A stretch of 64,000 bases of DNA from Eubacterium sp. AF36-5BH. GTDB taxonomy: Bacteria > Bacillota > Clostridia > Lachnospirales > Lachnospiraceae. The stretch covers positions 207,472 through 271,471 of the forward strand of contig NZ_QTVG01000003.1 in the NCBI RefSeq assembly GCF_003460505.1. The letters are read 5' to 3'. This document shows positions 51,205 to 59,944 of the stretch, piece by piece. Below the pieces are notes generated by a model. It was not told the origin of the DNA. It did not search any database and worked only from the letters and a program-made list of their open reading frames with translations. Each line of letters begins with the position of its first letter. The stretch's first letter is position 1. The position numbers and the translations under genes were made by a program.

Positions 51205-51755
51205 AATATCCATCCTTTCTCAGACAAATATTTCTTTAACCTTGTCCTTAGTCTGTGCAAATGAACTGTAACGTAATTTTTGCTTCTACCTGTTTCCATT
51301 GCAATTTCAGGTATTTCCTTTAGGAAATAATATCGCTTTACAAATATCACCCTATCGATATCAGCTAAACTTTCAATAAAACTGTTTATGTATTTTTCCA
51401 GTTCTTTTGCTAAAATCTCGCTTTCCACATTTGCCTTGTCAGGAATACACATTGCTAACTCATCTAACACCAAATCATAATAATTATTTCTTTTTTTTGC
51501 TGTATTAGTGTGATATTTTTTCAGGGCAAGATTTTTTGTAATTCTAAAAATATATGCGCATAAAGGATCCGGCTTGTTTGGTGGAATCTGATTCCACACT
51601 GCAAGAAAGGTATCATTAACGCATTCTTCTGCATCTTCTTTACTTACTAATTTCATAGCAATGTTCATACAAGGCTTCTCGTATTTTTCCTTTAGAACTT
51701 TTAAAACATCTTCTGACCTGTTAAAAAGCTCTTTAATTATTCTTTCATCTTTCAC
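51201..51755 (-). CDS. ECF-family RNA polymerase sigma factor
   Basis: A 184-residue ECF sigma factor. Region 2 (about 20-85) contains SKEDAEECVNDTFLAVWNQIPP and CAYIFRITKNLALKKYH. Region 4 (about 125-180) contains FVKRYYFLKEIPEIAMETGRSKNYVTVHLHRLRTRLKKYL, a clear HTH. It is encoded with a membrane protein that probably holds it inactive. The signal and regulon are unknown; the leader to the right has an ATACCATTGGTAT palindrome (51821-51833) and a TATAAT (51823-51818) that may be part of its own promoter. Confidence 0.9.
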   Translation of the reverse strand: MKDERIIKELFNRSEDVLKVLKEKYEKPCMNIAMKLVSKEDAEECVNDTFLAVWNQIPPNKPDPLCAYIFRITKNLALKKYHTNTAKKRNNYYDLVLDELAMCIPDKANVESEILAKELEKYINSFIESLADIDRVIFVKRYYFLKEIPEIAMETGRSKNYVTVHLHRLRTRLKKYLSEKGWIL

Positions 51756-52152
51756 TTTTTACCTCCTTCACCTTATACTACGAAATTGATCTGTATTATT
51801 ACACTTGATTTTAAAATATTATACCATTGGTATTGGATTTCTAATTGTCAATTATAACATAAAACTTATTATATAATTTTTCCATATTTGCATATTTTGA
51901 TATAATGTTTCTCTCTTTGAATCAACAACTTAACAGGTTTACGTTCCTTGTATAATAGAATTTTTCAAAAAAAAATATAGCCATGTTACAACTTCATCCC
52001 CCCAAAAAAGCTAAATTTTTTGTTCTAACTTTTTTGTGAATTCTTATAACACAGCTACATTTTTGTTCAAAACTATTTGCTTTACTTAATCACAAAATTA
52101 TTTATATAATAAAAAACAATATAATAATTAAAAAATATAATATTTCAAAAAA
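51756..52152. other. AT-rich intergenic region between sigma factor and ppk genes
   Basis: No open frame with coding character. On the plus strand there are two TATAAT boxes (51901-51906 and 51951-51956, the latter with TTAACA 15 bp upstream), a CCCCCC run near 52000 and then AAAAAAGC...TTTTTT. A short plus-strand transcript of about 60-70 nt is possible but no convincing terminator is seen. Confidence 0.4.
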
Positions 52153-54228
52153 TTATTCTATTTTACCATAAGCTTCCTCAAAGAAATACTCTTGAGAATC
52201 TATTAATGTTTCACCTTCTGCGATTTCAGGTCTATAGTATTTACCATCAGATTTCATATATCTGCCTTTAATATTGTCCTGAAGCATTATGTCAAACATT
52301 TTGCTAACTCTCTTTTTTATGTTTTCATCATAAATTGGAGCTGCCACTTCAACACGTCTGACAGTGTTTCTTGTCATTAAGTCTGCTGATGAAATGTATA
52401 TTTTTCTGTCATCTTCAGTTCCAAAAATATATATTCTTGAATGTTCTAAGTATCTGCCAACAATACTTTTTACAGTTACATTTTCTGTATATTCCTTAAC
52501 TCCTGCAATTAAGCAACAGATGCCTCTAATAACCAAGTCGATTTTTACACCTTTCTGTGATGCTTCAATTAACTTTTCAATCAGAACTTTGTCTGTTAAG
52601 GAATTAAACTTCATGCCAATATATCCGGTTTTGCCCTCTTCAACTTTTTTAATTTCTCCATCAATTAAATCTGCAATTTTATTTTGCATGCATTTAGGAG
52701 ATACAAGAAGATGTTTTGTTTTTTCCATAACCTCTTCCATACAGATTTTGTTAAACACTTTGCCAACTTCTTTTGCTATTTCTTCATTGGCTGTCATTAA
52801 TGATAAATCTGTATAAAGTTTTGAAGTTTTTTCGTTATAATTGCCTGTTCCAATCTGACTAATATGTTTTACCTTGTTGTCTTTTGTGTAAGTAATCAGG
52901 CATATTTTTGAATGTACTTTTGTGTGGTCAATTCCATAGATAATTCGACAACCTGCATCCTCCATTCTTCTTGACCACTCTATGTTGTTTTGCTCATCAA
53001 ATCTTGCTCGCAACTCAACCATTACAACAACTTCTTTGCCATGTTCTGCGGCATCAATCAGTGCTTCTACTACCTGTGAGTTTTTAGCCACTCTGTATAA
53101 TGTCATTTTGATGGAAGCTACATTTTCGTTATGGGCAACCTCTTTTAGCAAATTAATAAAAGATGTCATACTCTCAAAGGGATAACTTAAAAGAATGTCC
53201 TTGTTTTCAATTTGTTCCATCATCGACTTATTTTCATCTATGTTTTTAGAAATCTGTGGCACTCTTCTTTTGAAAAACAGTTCACGATTATTTCTGAGAA
53301 TATCCTGTATTTTAAATACAAAAGATAAATCAAGTGGTGCCTTGGAATAAAATGTCTGCTTTTTGTTTAAGCCTAATTCCTTACACAGACTTTTAATAAC
53401 CTTTTCATCTAAAACTCTTGAATATTCCATTCTTATAGGACAAAGTTTCTTTCTCATCCTAATTAATTCTTCCATTGACTCTCTATAACTAATGTCTTCG
53501 TCTGCAAAAATTTCATCAATATCAATATCAATATCTGCGTTTCTTGTTATTCTTATTAAAGACTTACTTTCCACATTATAGTTTTCGAAAATCTGTGGCA
53601 TAAAGTGCAGAATAACTTCTTCTATTAGCATGTATTTGTTTTTGTTTGGGAACACCTGTATTAATCTGCTAAACATTGAACCACCACATGGTACAATACA
53701 TATTTTTTCTCTGTTTTTGTTTGAAACTAAGGCTACTGCGTAAATCTCCTGATTATTTAAAAAAGGAAAAGGATGTTTCTTTCCGATTATTTGTGGAGAA
53801 AGTAAAGGCATTACATTAGTTCTAAAATAGTATTCCATATACTGTGTTTCTTCTTTTCTTAACTTATCAAAACCTACAATCTGAATATTATATAGTTTTA
53901 ATTTATCAATAAGCTTATCGTAAACTCTATCCTTTTTCTTTAAAAGTTCTTTTGTATTTTTATAAATACTTTCTAATTGTTCACTGGAGGTCATGTAAGT
54001 TTTGTTTTCTCTTTTCTTGTCAGAAATTAGCATCTGATCATAAATTGAGCCAACTCTTACTCTGAAAAACTCATCCAGGTTAGTTGAAAATATATTAACA
54101 AAAGTTAATCTTTCACATAAAGGTACTCTTTCATCTTCTGCTTCCTCTAAAACTCTTTCGTTGAATTTTAACCATGATAACTCTCTATTGTCATAACATG
54201 GAAGCACTGTATTCTTGTTTTCTTTCAT
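52153..54228 (-). CDS. ppk1: Polyphosphate kinase 1
   Basis: Makes long-chain polyphosphate from ATP. The 691 residues follow the PPK1 order: N domain (RELSWLKFNERVLEEA), H domain, and two PLD-like catalytic domains. The phosphorylated histidine is in KVHSKICLI near residue 425 and the second histidine lies in YLEHSRIYIFG near residue 580. The ATG at 54228 has GAAAGAAG upstream; a longer frame would overlap the phosphofructokinase gene. It starts about 54 bp after that gene. Confidence 0.95.
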   Translation of the reverse strand: MKENKNTVLPCYDNRELSWLKFNERVLEEAEDERVPLCERLTFVNIFSTNLDEFFRVRVGSIYDQMLISDKKRENKTYMTSSEQLESIYKNTKELLKKKDRVYDKLIDKLKLYNIQIVGFDKLRKEETQYMEYYFRTNVMPLLSPQIIGKKHPFPFLNNQEIYAVALVSNKNREKICIVPCGGSMFSRLIQVFPNKNKYMLIEEVILHFMPQIFENYNVESKSLIRITRNADIDIDIDEIFADEDISYRESMEELIRMRKKLCPIRMEYSRVLDEKVIKSLCKELGLNKKQTFYSKAPLDLSFVFKIQDILRNNRELFFKRRVPQISKNIDENKSMMEQIENKDILLSYPFESMTSFINLLKEVAHNENVASIKMTLYRVAKNSQVVEALIDAAEHGKEVVVMVELRARFDEQNNIEWSRRMEDAGCRIIYGIDHTKVHSKICLITYTKDNKVKHISQIGTGNYNEKTSKLYTDLSLMTANEEIAKEVGKVFNKICMEEVMEKTKHLLVSPKCMQNKIADLIDGEIKKVEEGKTGYIGMKFNSLTDKVLIEKLIEASQKGVKIDLVIRGICCLIAGVKEYTENVTVKSIVGRYLEHSRIYIFGTEDDRKIYISSADLMTRNTVRRVEVAAPIYDENIKKRVSKMFDIMLQDNIKGRYMKSDGKYYRPEIAEGETLIDSQEYFFEEAYGKIE

Positions 54229-54281
54229 ATTACTTCTTCTTTCACTTTTTATAATAATTTTTATTTTGAAATTTTTTTCAA

Positions 54282-55355
54282 TTAATCTCCTAAGCATATT
54301 CCCATCATTCTCACTTGTTTTACAATTTCATCATTTGGATTAACTCTCTTCGGCTTTTCCACAGCTACACTTAATGGCACACTGGAAATTTCATTATTTA
54401 CAACAGCTACCATTCTTCCGTATTCTTTATTTAAAATAAGTTCTGCGCCCTTTGCCCCTAGTCTTGATGTTAGAACTTTGTCATAGGCACATGGACTGCC
54501 ACCTCTTTGAATGTGACCGGGAACTACTGCTCTAATTTCTCTGTGGACTTTTTCACTTAATTTTTTCTCCAAATATACTGCTGCTGATGTATAGTTCTCT
54601 GTAGCACGTTTCTGCTTCAACTCTTTCTTAGTTAGTTTACTTTCTTCTTTTGATATAATTCCCTCTGCTGCCGCAATAATAATGTGGCGTCTTCCCTCGT
54701 CTAATTTCTTATTGATAAAATCAACTATTTTATCAATTGAATAAGGAATCTCAGGTATCAAAATAATGTCTGCTTCCCCGGCAATTCCTGAATAAAGAGT
54801 TAAAAAGCCTGCTTTGTTTCCCATTATTTCGTCAATGATAATTCTCTTGTGTGACTTGGCTGTTGTATGCAGTTCTTCAAGCGTTCTGGTTGCTATATCA
54901 ATTGCTGACTGAAAACCAAAAGTCATTTCTGTCCCGTTAATGTCATTATCAATTGTTTTTGGTAAAGTCACCACGTTTAACCCCTGCTCACTTAAAAGAT
55001 TTGCTGTTTTGTGGGAACCATTTCCACCTAACACAACAAGGCAATCTAAATCCATATTTTTATAATTTTTAATCATGGACTGTACCTTTGTAACGCCATT
55101 TTCATCTGCATCATTTATTCTTTTAAATGGCTGTCTTGAGTTGCCAAGTATGGACCCACCCATATTAAGAATTCCTTCAAATTCCTCATGTTTCATTTTT
55201 TTGTAATCACCATTAATCAAGCCTGTATAGCCTTCTAAAATTCCGTATATCTCTAATTTCTCCTTGCAATTGAAATTAAGAGCTTTTACCAAGCCATACA
55301 TTGCACCATTTAAGCCCTGGCAATCACCACCACTTGTAAGTATTCCTACCCTCAT
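54282..55355 (-). CDS. Atypical 6-phosphofructokinase
   Basis: A PFK-family sugar kinase of 357 residues. N-terminal LTSGGDCQGLNG binds phosphate, PKTIDND (132-138) carries the catalytic base, and the substrate loop reads EIMGNKAGF where classical ATP-PFKs have MGRxAG. The nucleotide-site motif is GGNGS (110-114), not GGDGS (ATP enzymes) or GGDDS (PPi enzymes), so the usual metal-binding Asp is Asn. The phosphoryl donor is therefore unclear. The ATG at 55355 has GGAGGAG five bases upstream. It precedes ppk1 and may share its transcript. Confidence 0.88.
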   Translation of the reverse strand: MRVGILTSGGDCQGLNGAMYGLVKALNFNCKEKLEIYGILEGYTGLINGDYKKMKHEEFEGILNMGGSILGNSRQPFKRINDADENGVTKVQSMIKNYKNMDLDCLVVLGGNGSHKTANLLSEQGLNVVTLPKTIDNDINGTEMTFGFQSAIDIATRTLEELHTTAKSHKRIIIDEIMGNKAGFLTLYSGIAGEADIILIPEIPYSIDKIVDFINKKLDEGRRHIIIAAAEGIISKEESKLTKKELKQKRATENYTSAAVYLEKKLSEKVHREIRAVVPGHIQRGGSPCAYDKVLTSRLGAKGAELILNKEYGRMVAVVNNEISSVPLSVAVEKPKRVNPNDEIVKQVRMMGICLGD

Positions 55356-55540
55356 CACTTCTCCTCCTTAATATTTCTTTTCACAAATATTTTGTATTAT
55401 TAATACATTGTTTTAATTGTATTTTTTCTCTGTAAATATTTGTGTCATTTAAAGTAAATTTCACGTTAAGTGTAAACTGTCTATTGATTATTCTATTCAT
55501 ATTATTAATAAACATTCTAAAATAATTACATTCTACGCAC

Positions 55541-55643
55541 CAAGTGCATGTTGCTTTAGCAACATTTTTCCTTTTGCGCGAGTGTGCATCCCTGGTGGAA
55601 CGTTTTAAATGTAATAGGAAATTCTGAAAGAATTTCCTATTAC
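55541..55643. repeat. Composite intergenic element, copy B
   Basis: Starts with two small hairpins (GCACC...GGTGC-like and GTTGCTTTAGCAAC), then TTTCCTTTTGCGCGAGTG, CCCTGGTGGAACG and TTTTAAATG, then GTAATAGGAAATTC (55611-55624) and GAATTTCCTATTAC (55630-55643) as perfect 14-bp arms. The part from 55566 aligns with copy A at 43903-43979. A-run and terminator follow. Confidence 0.75.
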
Positions 55644-55697
55644 ACTAAAAAAAACGATACCCCGACGCATATATCGCTTACGAGTTATCGTTTTTTA
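55644..55697. terminator. Bidirectional terminator after the kinase locus
   Basis: AAAACGATA (55651-55659) pairs with TATCGTTTT (55686-55694); A8 and T6 runs flank the arms. In the minus direction it ends the transcript of the small membrane protein gene and leads into repeat copy B. Confidence 0.75.
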
Positions 55698-55737
55698 TTA
55701 TGTATATGTTCTTGTCTGCAAAAACATACCTTACTTA

Positions 55738-55920
55738 TTACTTATCATTTTTCCTACTTGAGCTAACTATAGCATAAGCTACAATTGCCATTGAGCAACC
55801 AAATGCCAAACCGAAGGCTAATCCCACAATTAAACTTTTTAAAACAATTGCAAAAACAACTGCCCATATTAAAGCCATGGCTAATGCTATCATAATTACT
55901 ATTGTTAAACTTTTCTTCAT
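55738..55920 (-). CDS. Small glycine-rich membrane protein
   Basis: A 60-residue protein of two membrane helices (about 6-28 and 30-52); the second is rich in Gly/Ala spaced as in glycine-zipper segments (GLAFGLAFGCSMA). A short basic tail ends it. AGGAGGG lies five bases before the ATG, so translation is well supported. It lies 45 bp downstream of the kinase gene and before the terminator, so it is probably part of the same operon. Function unknown. Confidence 0.75.
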   Translation of the reverse strand: MKKSLTIVIMIALAMALIWAVVFAIVLKSLIVGLAFGLAFGCSMAIVAYAIVSSSRKNDK

Positions 55921-55965
55921 TGTAACCCTCCTAATTCAGAGTAATCTAAATCATAAATAATATCT

Positions 55966-57501
55966 TTACTCTACCACATTTTCAAAGTCAATTGCACTGT
56001 CTTTTTTCTGACCGGCTGGTTTATTTGTTGTATTAACTTTCTTTGATGACGGTTGCGCTGACTTATTTATGTATGCATTATTTGATTTTGTTGAAGGCAA
56101 GGTTGTTACTTCTTGTGTTGTCTTCTCTGAAGCTACCTGACTTTTCTTCTTTCGTTTTTTCTTAGTAGTTTTCTGTACTTCTGTTGTCTGGCTTACTTTT
56201 GTAGTCTCAGTATTTGATTCTGTATCTTTTGCAGAAGATTCCATAACTATACTCTCTTTTATTACTATTGATTTCTCAGTAGTTGTTATGGCTATATTTT
56301 TCTCAGAAGTATTTTTAGAATTTGTACAACTGCTAAGATACACAATTAAAAACAACAATATTGCCACACCGATAACACCAGCTATAATTAACCATTTTCT
56401 TTTGTTATTCTTTTTAGATATTATAACGCTTTCATCCATGGTTAAGCCCTGCTCCTGAAAACTGATGCTGTTATAGTCTTTTCCCATTAAGTTCTGAACT
56501 AACAGATGTTCCTTTTCGTTTTCGATTTTGTTATTATCAGCAAAAACCGGCTCAAAACCAATTTGTCTACTCAACTGTTTTTCGCTTAATTTTGATTTTG
56601 CCACAATTAAGTCCTTTTCAATGGCAACTGCACTTTGATATCTTTCGTCAGATTTTGAAACAGCTTTTTTTATTATCTTTGCAATGCTATCCGGAGCCTC
56701 CAATGGATTTGGGAGTTTATCATACTGCATTCTTTTGTAAAACGCCTTATCTTCATCTTCCCTTGTATATTCCTTTGGGTACTCAGGATAATATGGAAAA
56801 CGCTTTTTGTTAAATAGATAATACATTAAAATTCCTAACGAATATATATCTACAGTATTGTCATATTTACTTTTGCCAATATAAATTTCAGGAGCAATAT
56901 AATTAGGTGTTCCTTTTATGGTATGTGCCATTGTTGTGTTAGTAATGTTTTTTGATACCCCAAAATCACCTAGTTTAAACGCTCCATCCTTAGAAACAAA
57001 TATGTTACTTAGCTTAATATCCCTGTGAACAATATTGTTCTTATGACAAATAGCAAGTCCGTTTGCTATACCAATCCCAATATTAAGTCCATCCTCTACA
57101 GTAATATTATTTTGCTGTAGCCATTTATTAAGCGGTGTAAGAAGTTCCATTAAAATATATATGTTATACCTATACTCACCTATTTGTTCTACGTCGTTTT
57201 CATAATATGAAACGATATTATGATTGTCCTTCTCCGATATAAGTGAAAAAACTCTTATCTCATTAACTACACGATTAAGTTCTTTTTCAAAATATGCATT
57301 TGTCTTGTTTTTGTCTCCACCCATGGAGTTTAATATTTCAAGGTATTCATCATCTTTTGGTAATGTAATTACTTTTAAAGCTCTTGTAGTCTTTCCTACA
57401 ATGTTGCTTCTCTCAACTTTATATACATCGCCAAATCCACCTGAACCTATTTTTTCTATTACATTGTATCCTAATATTGTTCTGCCTAAAATAGAATCCA
57501 T
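55966..57501 (-). CDS. Membrane Ser/Thr protein kinase without PASTA domains
   Basis: A eukaryotic-like kinase of 511 residues. Gly-loop GSGGFGDVY (19-27), ATP lysine K43 in ALKV, catalytic loop HRDIKLSN (159-166), DFG (179-181) and GTPNYIAPE (197-205) are all intact, so it should be active. A juxtamembrane region with basic residues precedes one membrane segment (369-391). The external part (about 120 residues) is Thr/Ser/Lys-rich low complexity without PASTA repeats, unlike PrkC/StkP. No PP2C phosphatase is near. It is encoded after an HTH protein and a Sel1-repeat protein. Confidence 0.93.
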   Translation of the reverse strand: MDSILGRTILGYNVIEKIGSGGFGDVYKVERSNIVGKTTRALKVITLPKDDEYLEILNSMGGDKNKTNAYFEKELNRVVNEIRVFSLISEKDNHNIVSYYENDVEQIGEYRYNIYILMELLTPLNKWLQQNNITVEDGLNIGIGIANGLAICHKNNIVHRDIKLSNIFVSKDGAFKLGDFGVSKNITNTTMAHTIKGTPNYIAPEIYIGKSKYDNTVDIYSLGILMYYLFNKKRFPYYPEYPKEYTREDEDKAFYKRMQYDKLPNPLEAPDSIAKIIKKAVSKSDERYQSAVAIEKDLIVAKSKLSEKQLSRQIGFEPVFADNNKIENEKEHLLVQNLMGKDYNSISFQEQGLTMDESVIISKKNNKRKWLIIAGVIGVAILLFLIVYLSSCTNSKNTSEKNIAITTTEKSIVIKESIVMESSAKDTESNTETTKVSQTTEVQKTTKKKRKKKSQVASEKTTQEVTTLPSTKSNNAYINKSAQPSSKKVNTTNKPAGQKKDSAIDFENVVE

Positions 57502-57606
57502 TATTGTCTCCCATTTTTATTTTTTATCGTAATTGCTGTACTATCTCATATTTTTTATTTATAAATATTCTAATCACAAAATACCTTATTAATTTCCATA
57601 TAAATT

Positions 57607-58710
57607 TTAATTGTCTTTACCAATAAACAATTTTAAAATTCCATAATCTTCCTTATCCATTTCAAGGTTTCTTAAAGTATCACTTATGTAATACTGCATA
57701 TCTTTTTCAATTTCATCTGAATTTTTTAACCCTGTTAATTCTTTTAAAAGATGTGAACACTGTTCCTTAATTTGTGGGTTATTGCTGTAACTGGTAACTA
57801 ACGACATATGATTTGTCTGATATTCAGGATTAGAAATATCTATGTTAGATAGTACATAAAGTATTATACACTCTATCTTGTCCTTTGGGCATAGTTTTTC
57901 CATATTTGCATAATCAAGTAACTGATTGATTTCAACATAAGACATATTAAGTTTTATTCCTAATGCAATTAACCTTTGTCTGTTAGGTACTTCCCCCCAA
58001 TTCTTCAAATTAGAAATCATTTTTTCAAATCCCTTATCCAGATTTTCGGCTTTTACAAGGCTATGATAGGAACCGCCAAAATTTTCAGCCTTTATATATG
58101 CTTCAATGTAGTCCACCAACTTGTAATAACTGTTAATATATTCAACTTCATTTTCCCTTATAAATGAGACCAGCTCATTCTCATTTTTCAGACTTACTAA
58201 TTTTTCTTCTACTTCAAAGGTTTCATTTTGAGAATTAGCCAAATACTTTCTTCTGTTTTTTGTTTTTAAAATATCTAAAAATTTTCCCTTAAGCGTAGTG
58301 CAATATTCATAGGGATTAATTCTCTCTTCTTTTGGATAGTGTGAAATTACATAAATACATATAGCATCTTCTAATGATTTTGAATATAGTCTAGGATATT
58401 TTCCATATCGCTGTAACATATAATTAATTTCCTGTAAATTAAACCTTAACCCCATGCCAAGTTTTATGAAGCTTTCCCTTGATTTTGGCACTTTATTATT
58501 TTTTATCCAGGATTTTATTGTATTTTTACTAAAGCCACATTTTTTTCCTAACTTTTCATAAGACAATCCCCTTGATAACATTATATTATTTATATAATCT
58601 CTCCATTTTGAATAGTATGGACTGTATGCATTTAATATTTCTTTTAACTCATCTACTTCTTCACAATTTATAACTTTATAGTACATCTCAGTAGTATTTA
58701 TATGTTCCAT
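57607..58710 (-). CDS. Protein with two copies of an HTH-containing module
   Basis: A 367-residue protein. Residues about 35-125 hold an XRE-like HTH (LSYEKLGKKCGFSKNTIKSWIKNNKVP) followed by FIKLGMGLRFNLQEINYMLQRYGKYPRL and ICIYVISH. Residues about 200-295 repeat the same layout more weakly (LVKAENLDKGFEKMISNLKNWGEVP, LIALGIKLNMSYVEINQLLDYANMEKLCP, IILYVLSN). This is an internal duplication; the first HTH looks DNA-binding, the second is diverged. The ATG at 58710 follows AAAGGGTG and is 4 bp after the Sel1 gene stop. It is a candidate regulator or substrate of the kinase. Confidence 0.78.
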   Translation of the reverse strand: MEHINTTEMYYKVINCEEVDELKEILNAYSPYYSKWRDYINNIMLSRGLSYEKLGKKCGFSKNTIKSWIKNNKVPKSRESFIKLGMGLRFNLQEINYMLQRYGKYPRLYSKSLEDAICIYVISHYPKEERINPYEYCTTLKGKFLDILKTKNRRKYLANSQNETFEVEEKLVSLKNENELVSFIRENEVEYINSYYKLVDYIEAYIKAENFGGSYHSLVKAENLDKGFEKMISNLKNWGEVPNRQRLIALGIKLNMSYVEINQLLDYANMEKLCPKDKIECIILYVLSNIDISNPEYQTNHMSLVTSYSNNPQIKEQCSHLLKELTGLKNSDEIEKDMQYYISDTLRNLEMDKEDYGILKLFIGKDN

Positions 58711-58714
58711 TTTG

Positions 58715-59842
58715 TCACCCTTTTTCATTTGCTTTTTGCATAATTAAACGTTTGTACATTCTTTCTGCTACTTTATCCCCGTATTTCATAGCTTTTTTAT
58801 ACCAATACAATGCCTGTTCTATATCGACTTTGCCTTTTTTTCCTGTTTGGTACATTATTGCAAGATTTAAGCATGCCACACTATCTTTTTGTTTTGCTGA
58901 GATTTTCAAAAGTTCTTCTGCCTTTTCAATACTCTTATCTACCTGTATTCCCTTTTGATAAAAATACGCCATATTATTAAGTGCTTTCGTATATTTTTTT
59001 GTGGCTGATTTTTCATACCAGTATTTTGCTTTACTCATACTTCTTGGTACAGCTTTTCCATGTTCGTACATATAGCCAACAATATATTGCGCCTTTTTAT
59101 CACCCTTTTTGGCTTTCTTTAAATTATTCTCATATTTGTTTTTATTTTTTTCTTCTTCTTTTTCACAAGATTTAATTTCCCTTAGACAAAACTGTCTAAA
59201 CATTTCTATATTTTCTTCCAATAACGGAATATTAACATCAATATTTAAACCTTTTGCAATATTTTTTCCAATATATGCAAGTTCATAAGCTTCATTATTA
59301 GTTGCCATTTGATTTTTTACCAAATCAAATAACAAGAGCTTTCCTTTACCGTTTTCGTTAATACATAATTCTTCATTATTGATGTATATATTTAAATTGC
59401 TGTATTTATTTTTCACATACACTATGGTATCGCAAATGTCAGCAAGCAAATTAAATAAACATATCTTTTTCTGTTCTTCTGTCTTGTTAGAAAGAATTAT
59501 TTTTCCATCTAAAATCATGTCAATAATTGAATTAACATTCTCTGTAATTATATAGATTAATTTCCCATTATCAACTATTTCTTCTTCAATTGTTTCACAC
59601 TGAATTAAATCTTCATTAAATCTGCTATCATTATATAAATTATAAATTTCTGCCTGTAATTTAAAATCTTTTTCTTCCAAATAAATAGCTATCAGTGAAT
59701 AGAATCCGGCAAAGTTATCGCCGGATTTCTTTACAGTATATACAATAGCACCACTATTCCACATACTTTTTTCCACTAATTCTAAGTTTTTATTTTGAAT
59801 ATAATCCATTGTTTTCTGTTCTAGAAGATATTGAAATTCCAT
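58715..59842 (-). CDS. Sel1-repeat protein with a kinase-like, probably inactive N-terminal domain
   Basis: A 375-residue protein. Residues about 250-356 are three Sel1-like (TPR-like) repeats (AQYIVGYMYEHGKAVP...AKYWYEKSA; ALNNMAYFYQKGI; CLNLAIMYQTGKKG...ALYWYKKAMKYGD). Residues 1-230 resemble a kinase: TEEQKKICLFNLLADICDTI and then NIYINNEELCINENGKGKLLLFDLV (151-175) line up with the catalytic loop and DFG region of the kinase two genes downstream, but HRD is NIY, the loop Asn is Glu and DFG is LFD. This is an inference by eye. The ATG at 59842 has AGAGGAAG upstream. It is the first gene of the locus. Confidence 0.7.
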   Translation of the reverse strand: MEFQYLLEQKTMDYIQNKNLELVEKSMWNSGAIVYTVKKSGDNFAGFYSLIAIYLEEKDFKLQAEIYNLYNDSRFNEDLIQCETIEEEIVDNGKLIYIITENVNSIIDMILDGKIILSNKTEEQKKICLFNLLADICDTIVYVKNKYSNLNIYINNEELCINENGKGKLLLFDLVKNQMATNNEAYELAYIGKNIAKGLNIDVNIPLLEENIEMFRQFCLREIKSCEKEEEKNKNKYENNLKKAKKGDKKAQYIVGYMYEHGKAVPRSMSKAKYWYEKSATKKYTKALNNMAYFYQKGIQVDKSIEKAEELLKISAKQKDSVACLNLAIMYQTGKKGKVDIEQALYWYKKAMKYGDKVAERMYKRLIMQKANEKG

Positions 59843-59901
59843 ATTGCTTCCTCTTATCTTTATGCAAATATTTATTGACATACTACCAGCAATTCTAAAG
59901 T

Positions 59902-59907
59902 ATTATA
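59902..59907 (-). promoter_or_regulatory. Extended -10 promoter of the Sel1/HTH/kinase locus
   Basis: Minus strand TGTTATAAT (core TATAAT 59907-59902); no good -35 box. The start would be near 59895, giving a leader of about 50 nt. Confidence 0.45.
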
Positions 59908-59944
59908 ACACATGCACTTATTGCTTTTTTTCACAAACTGACCT

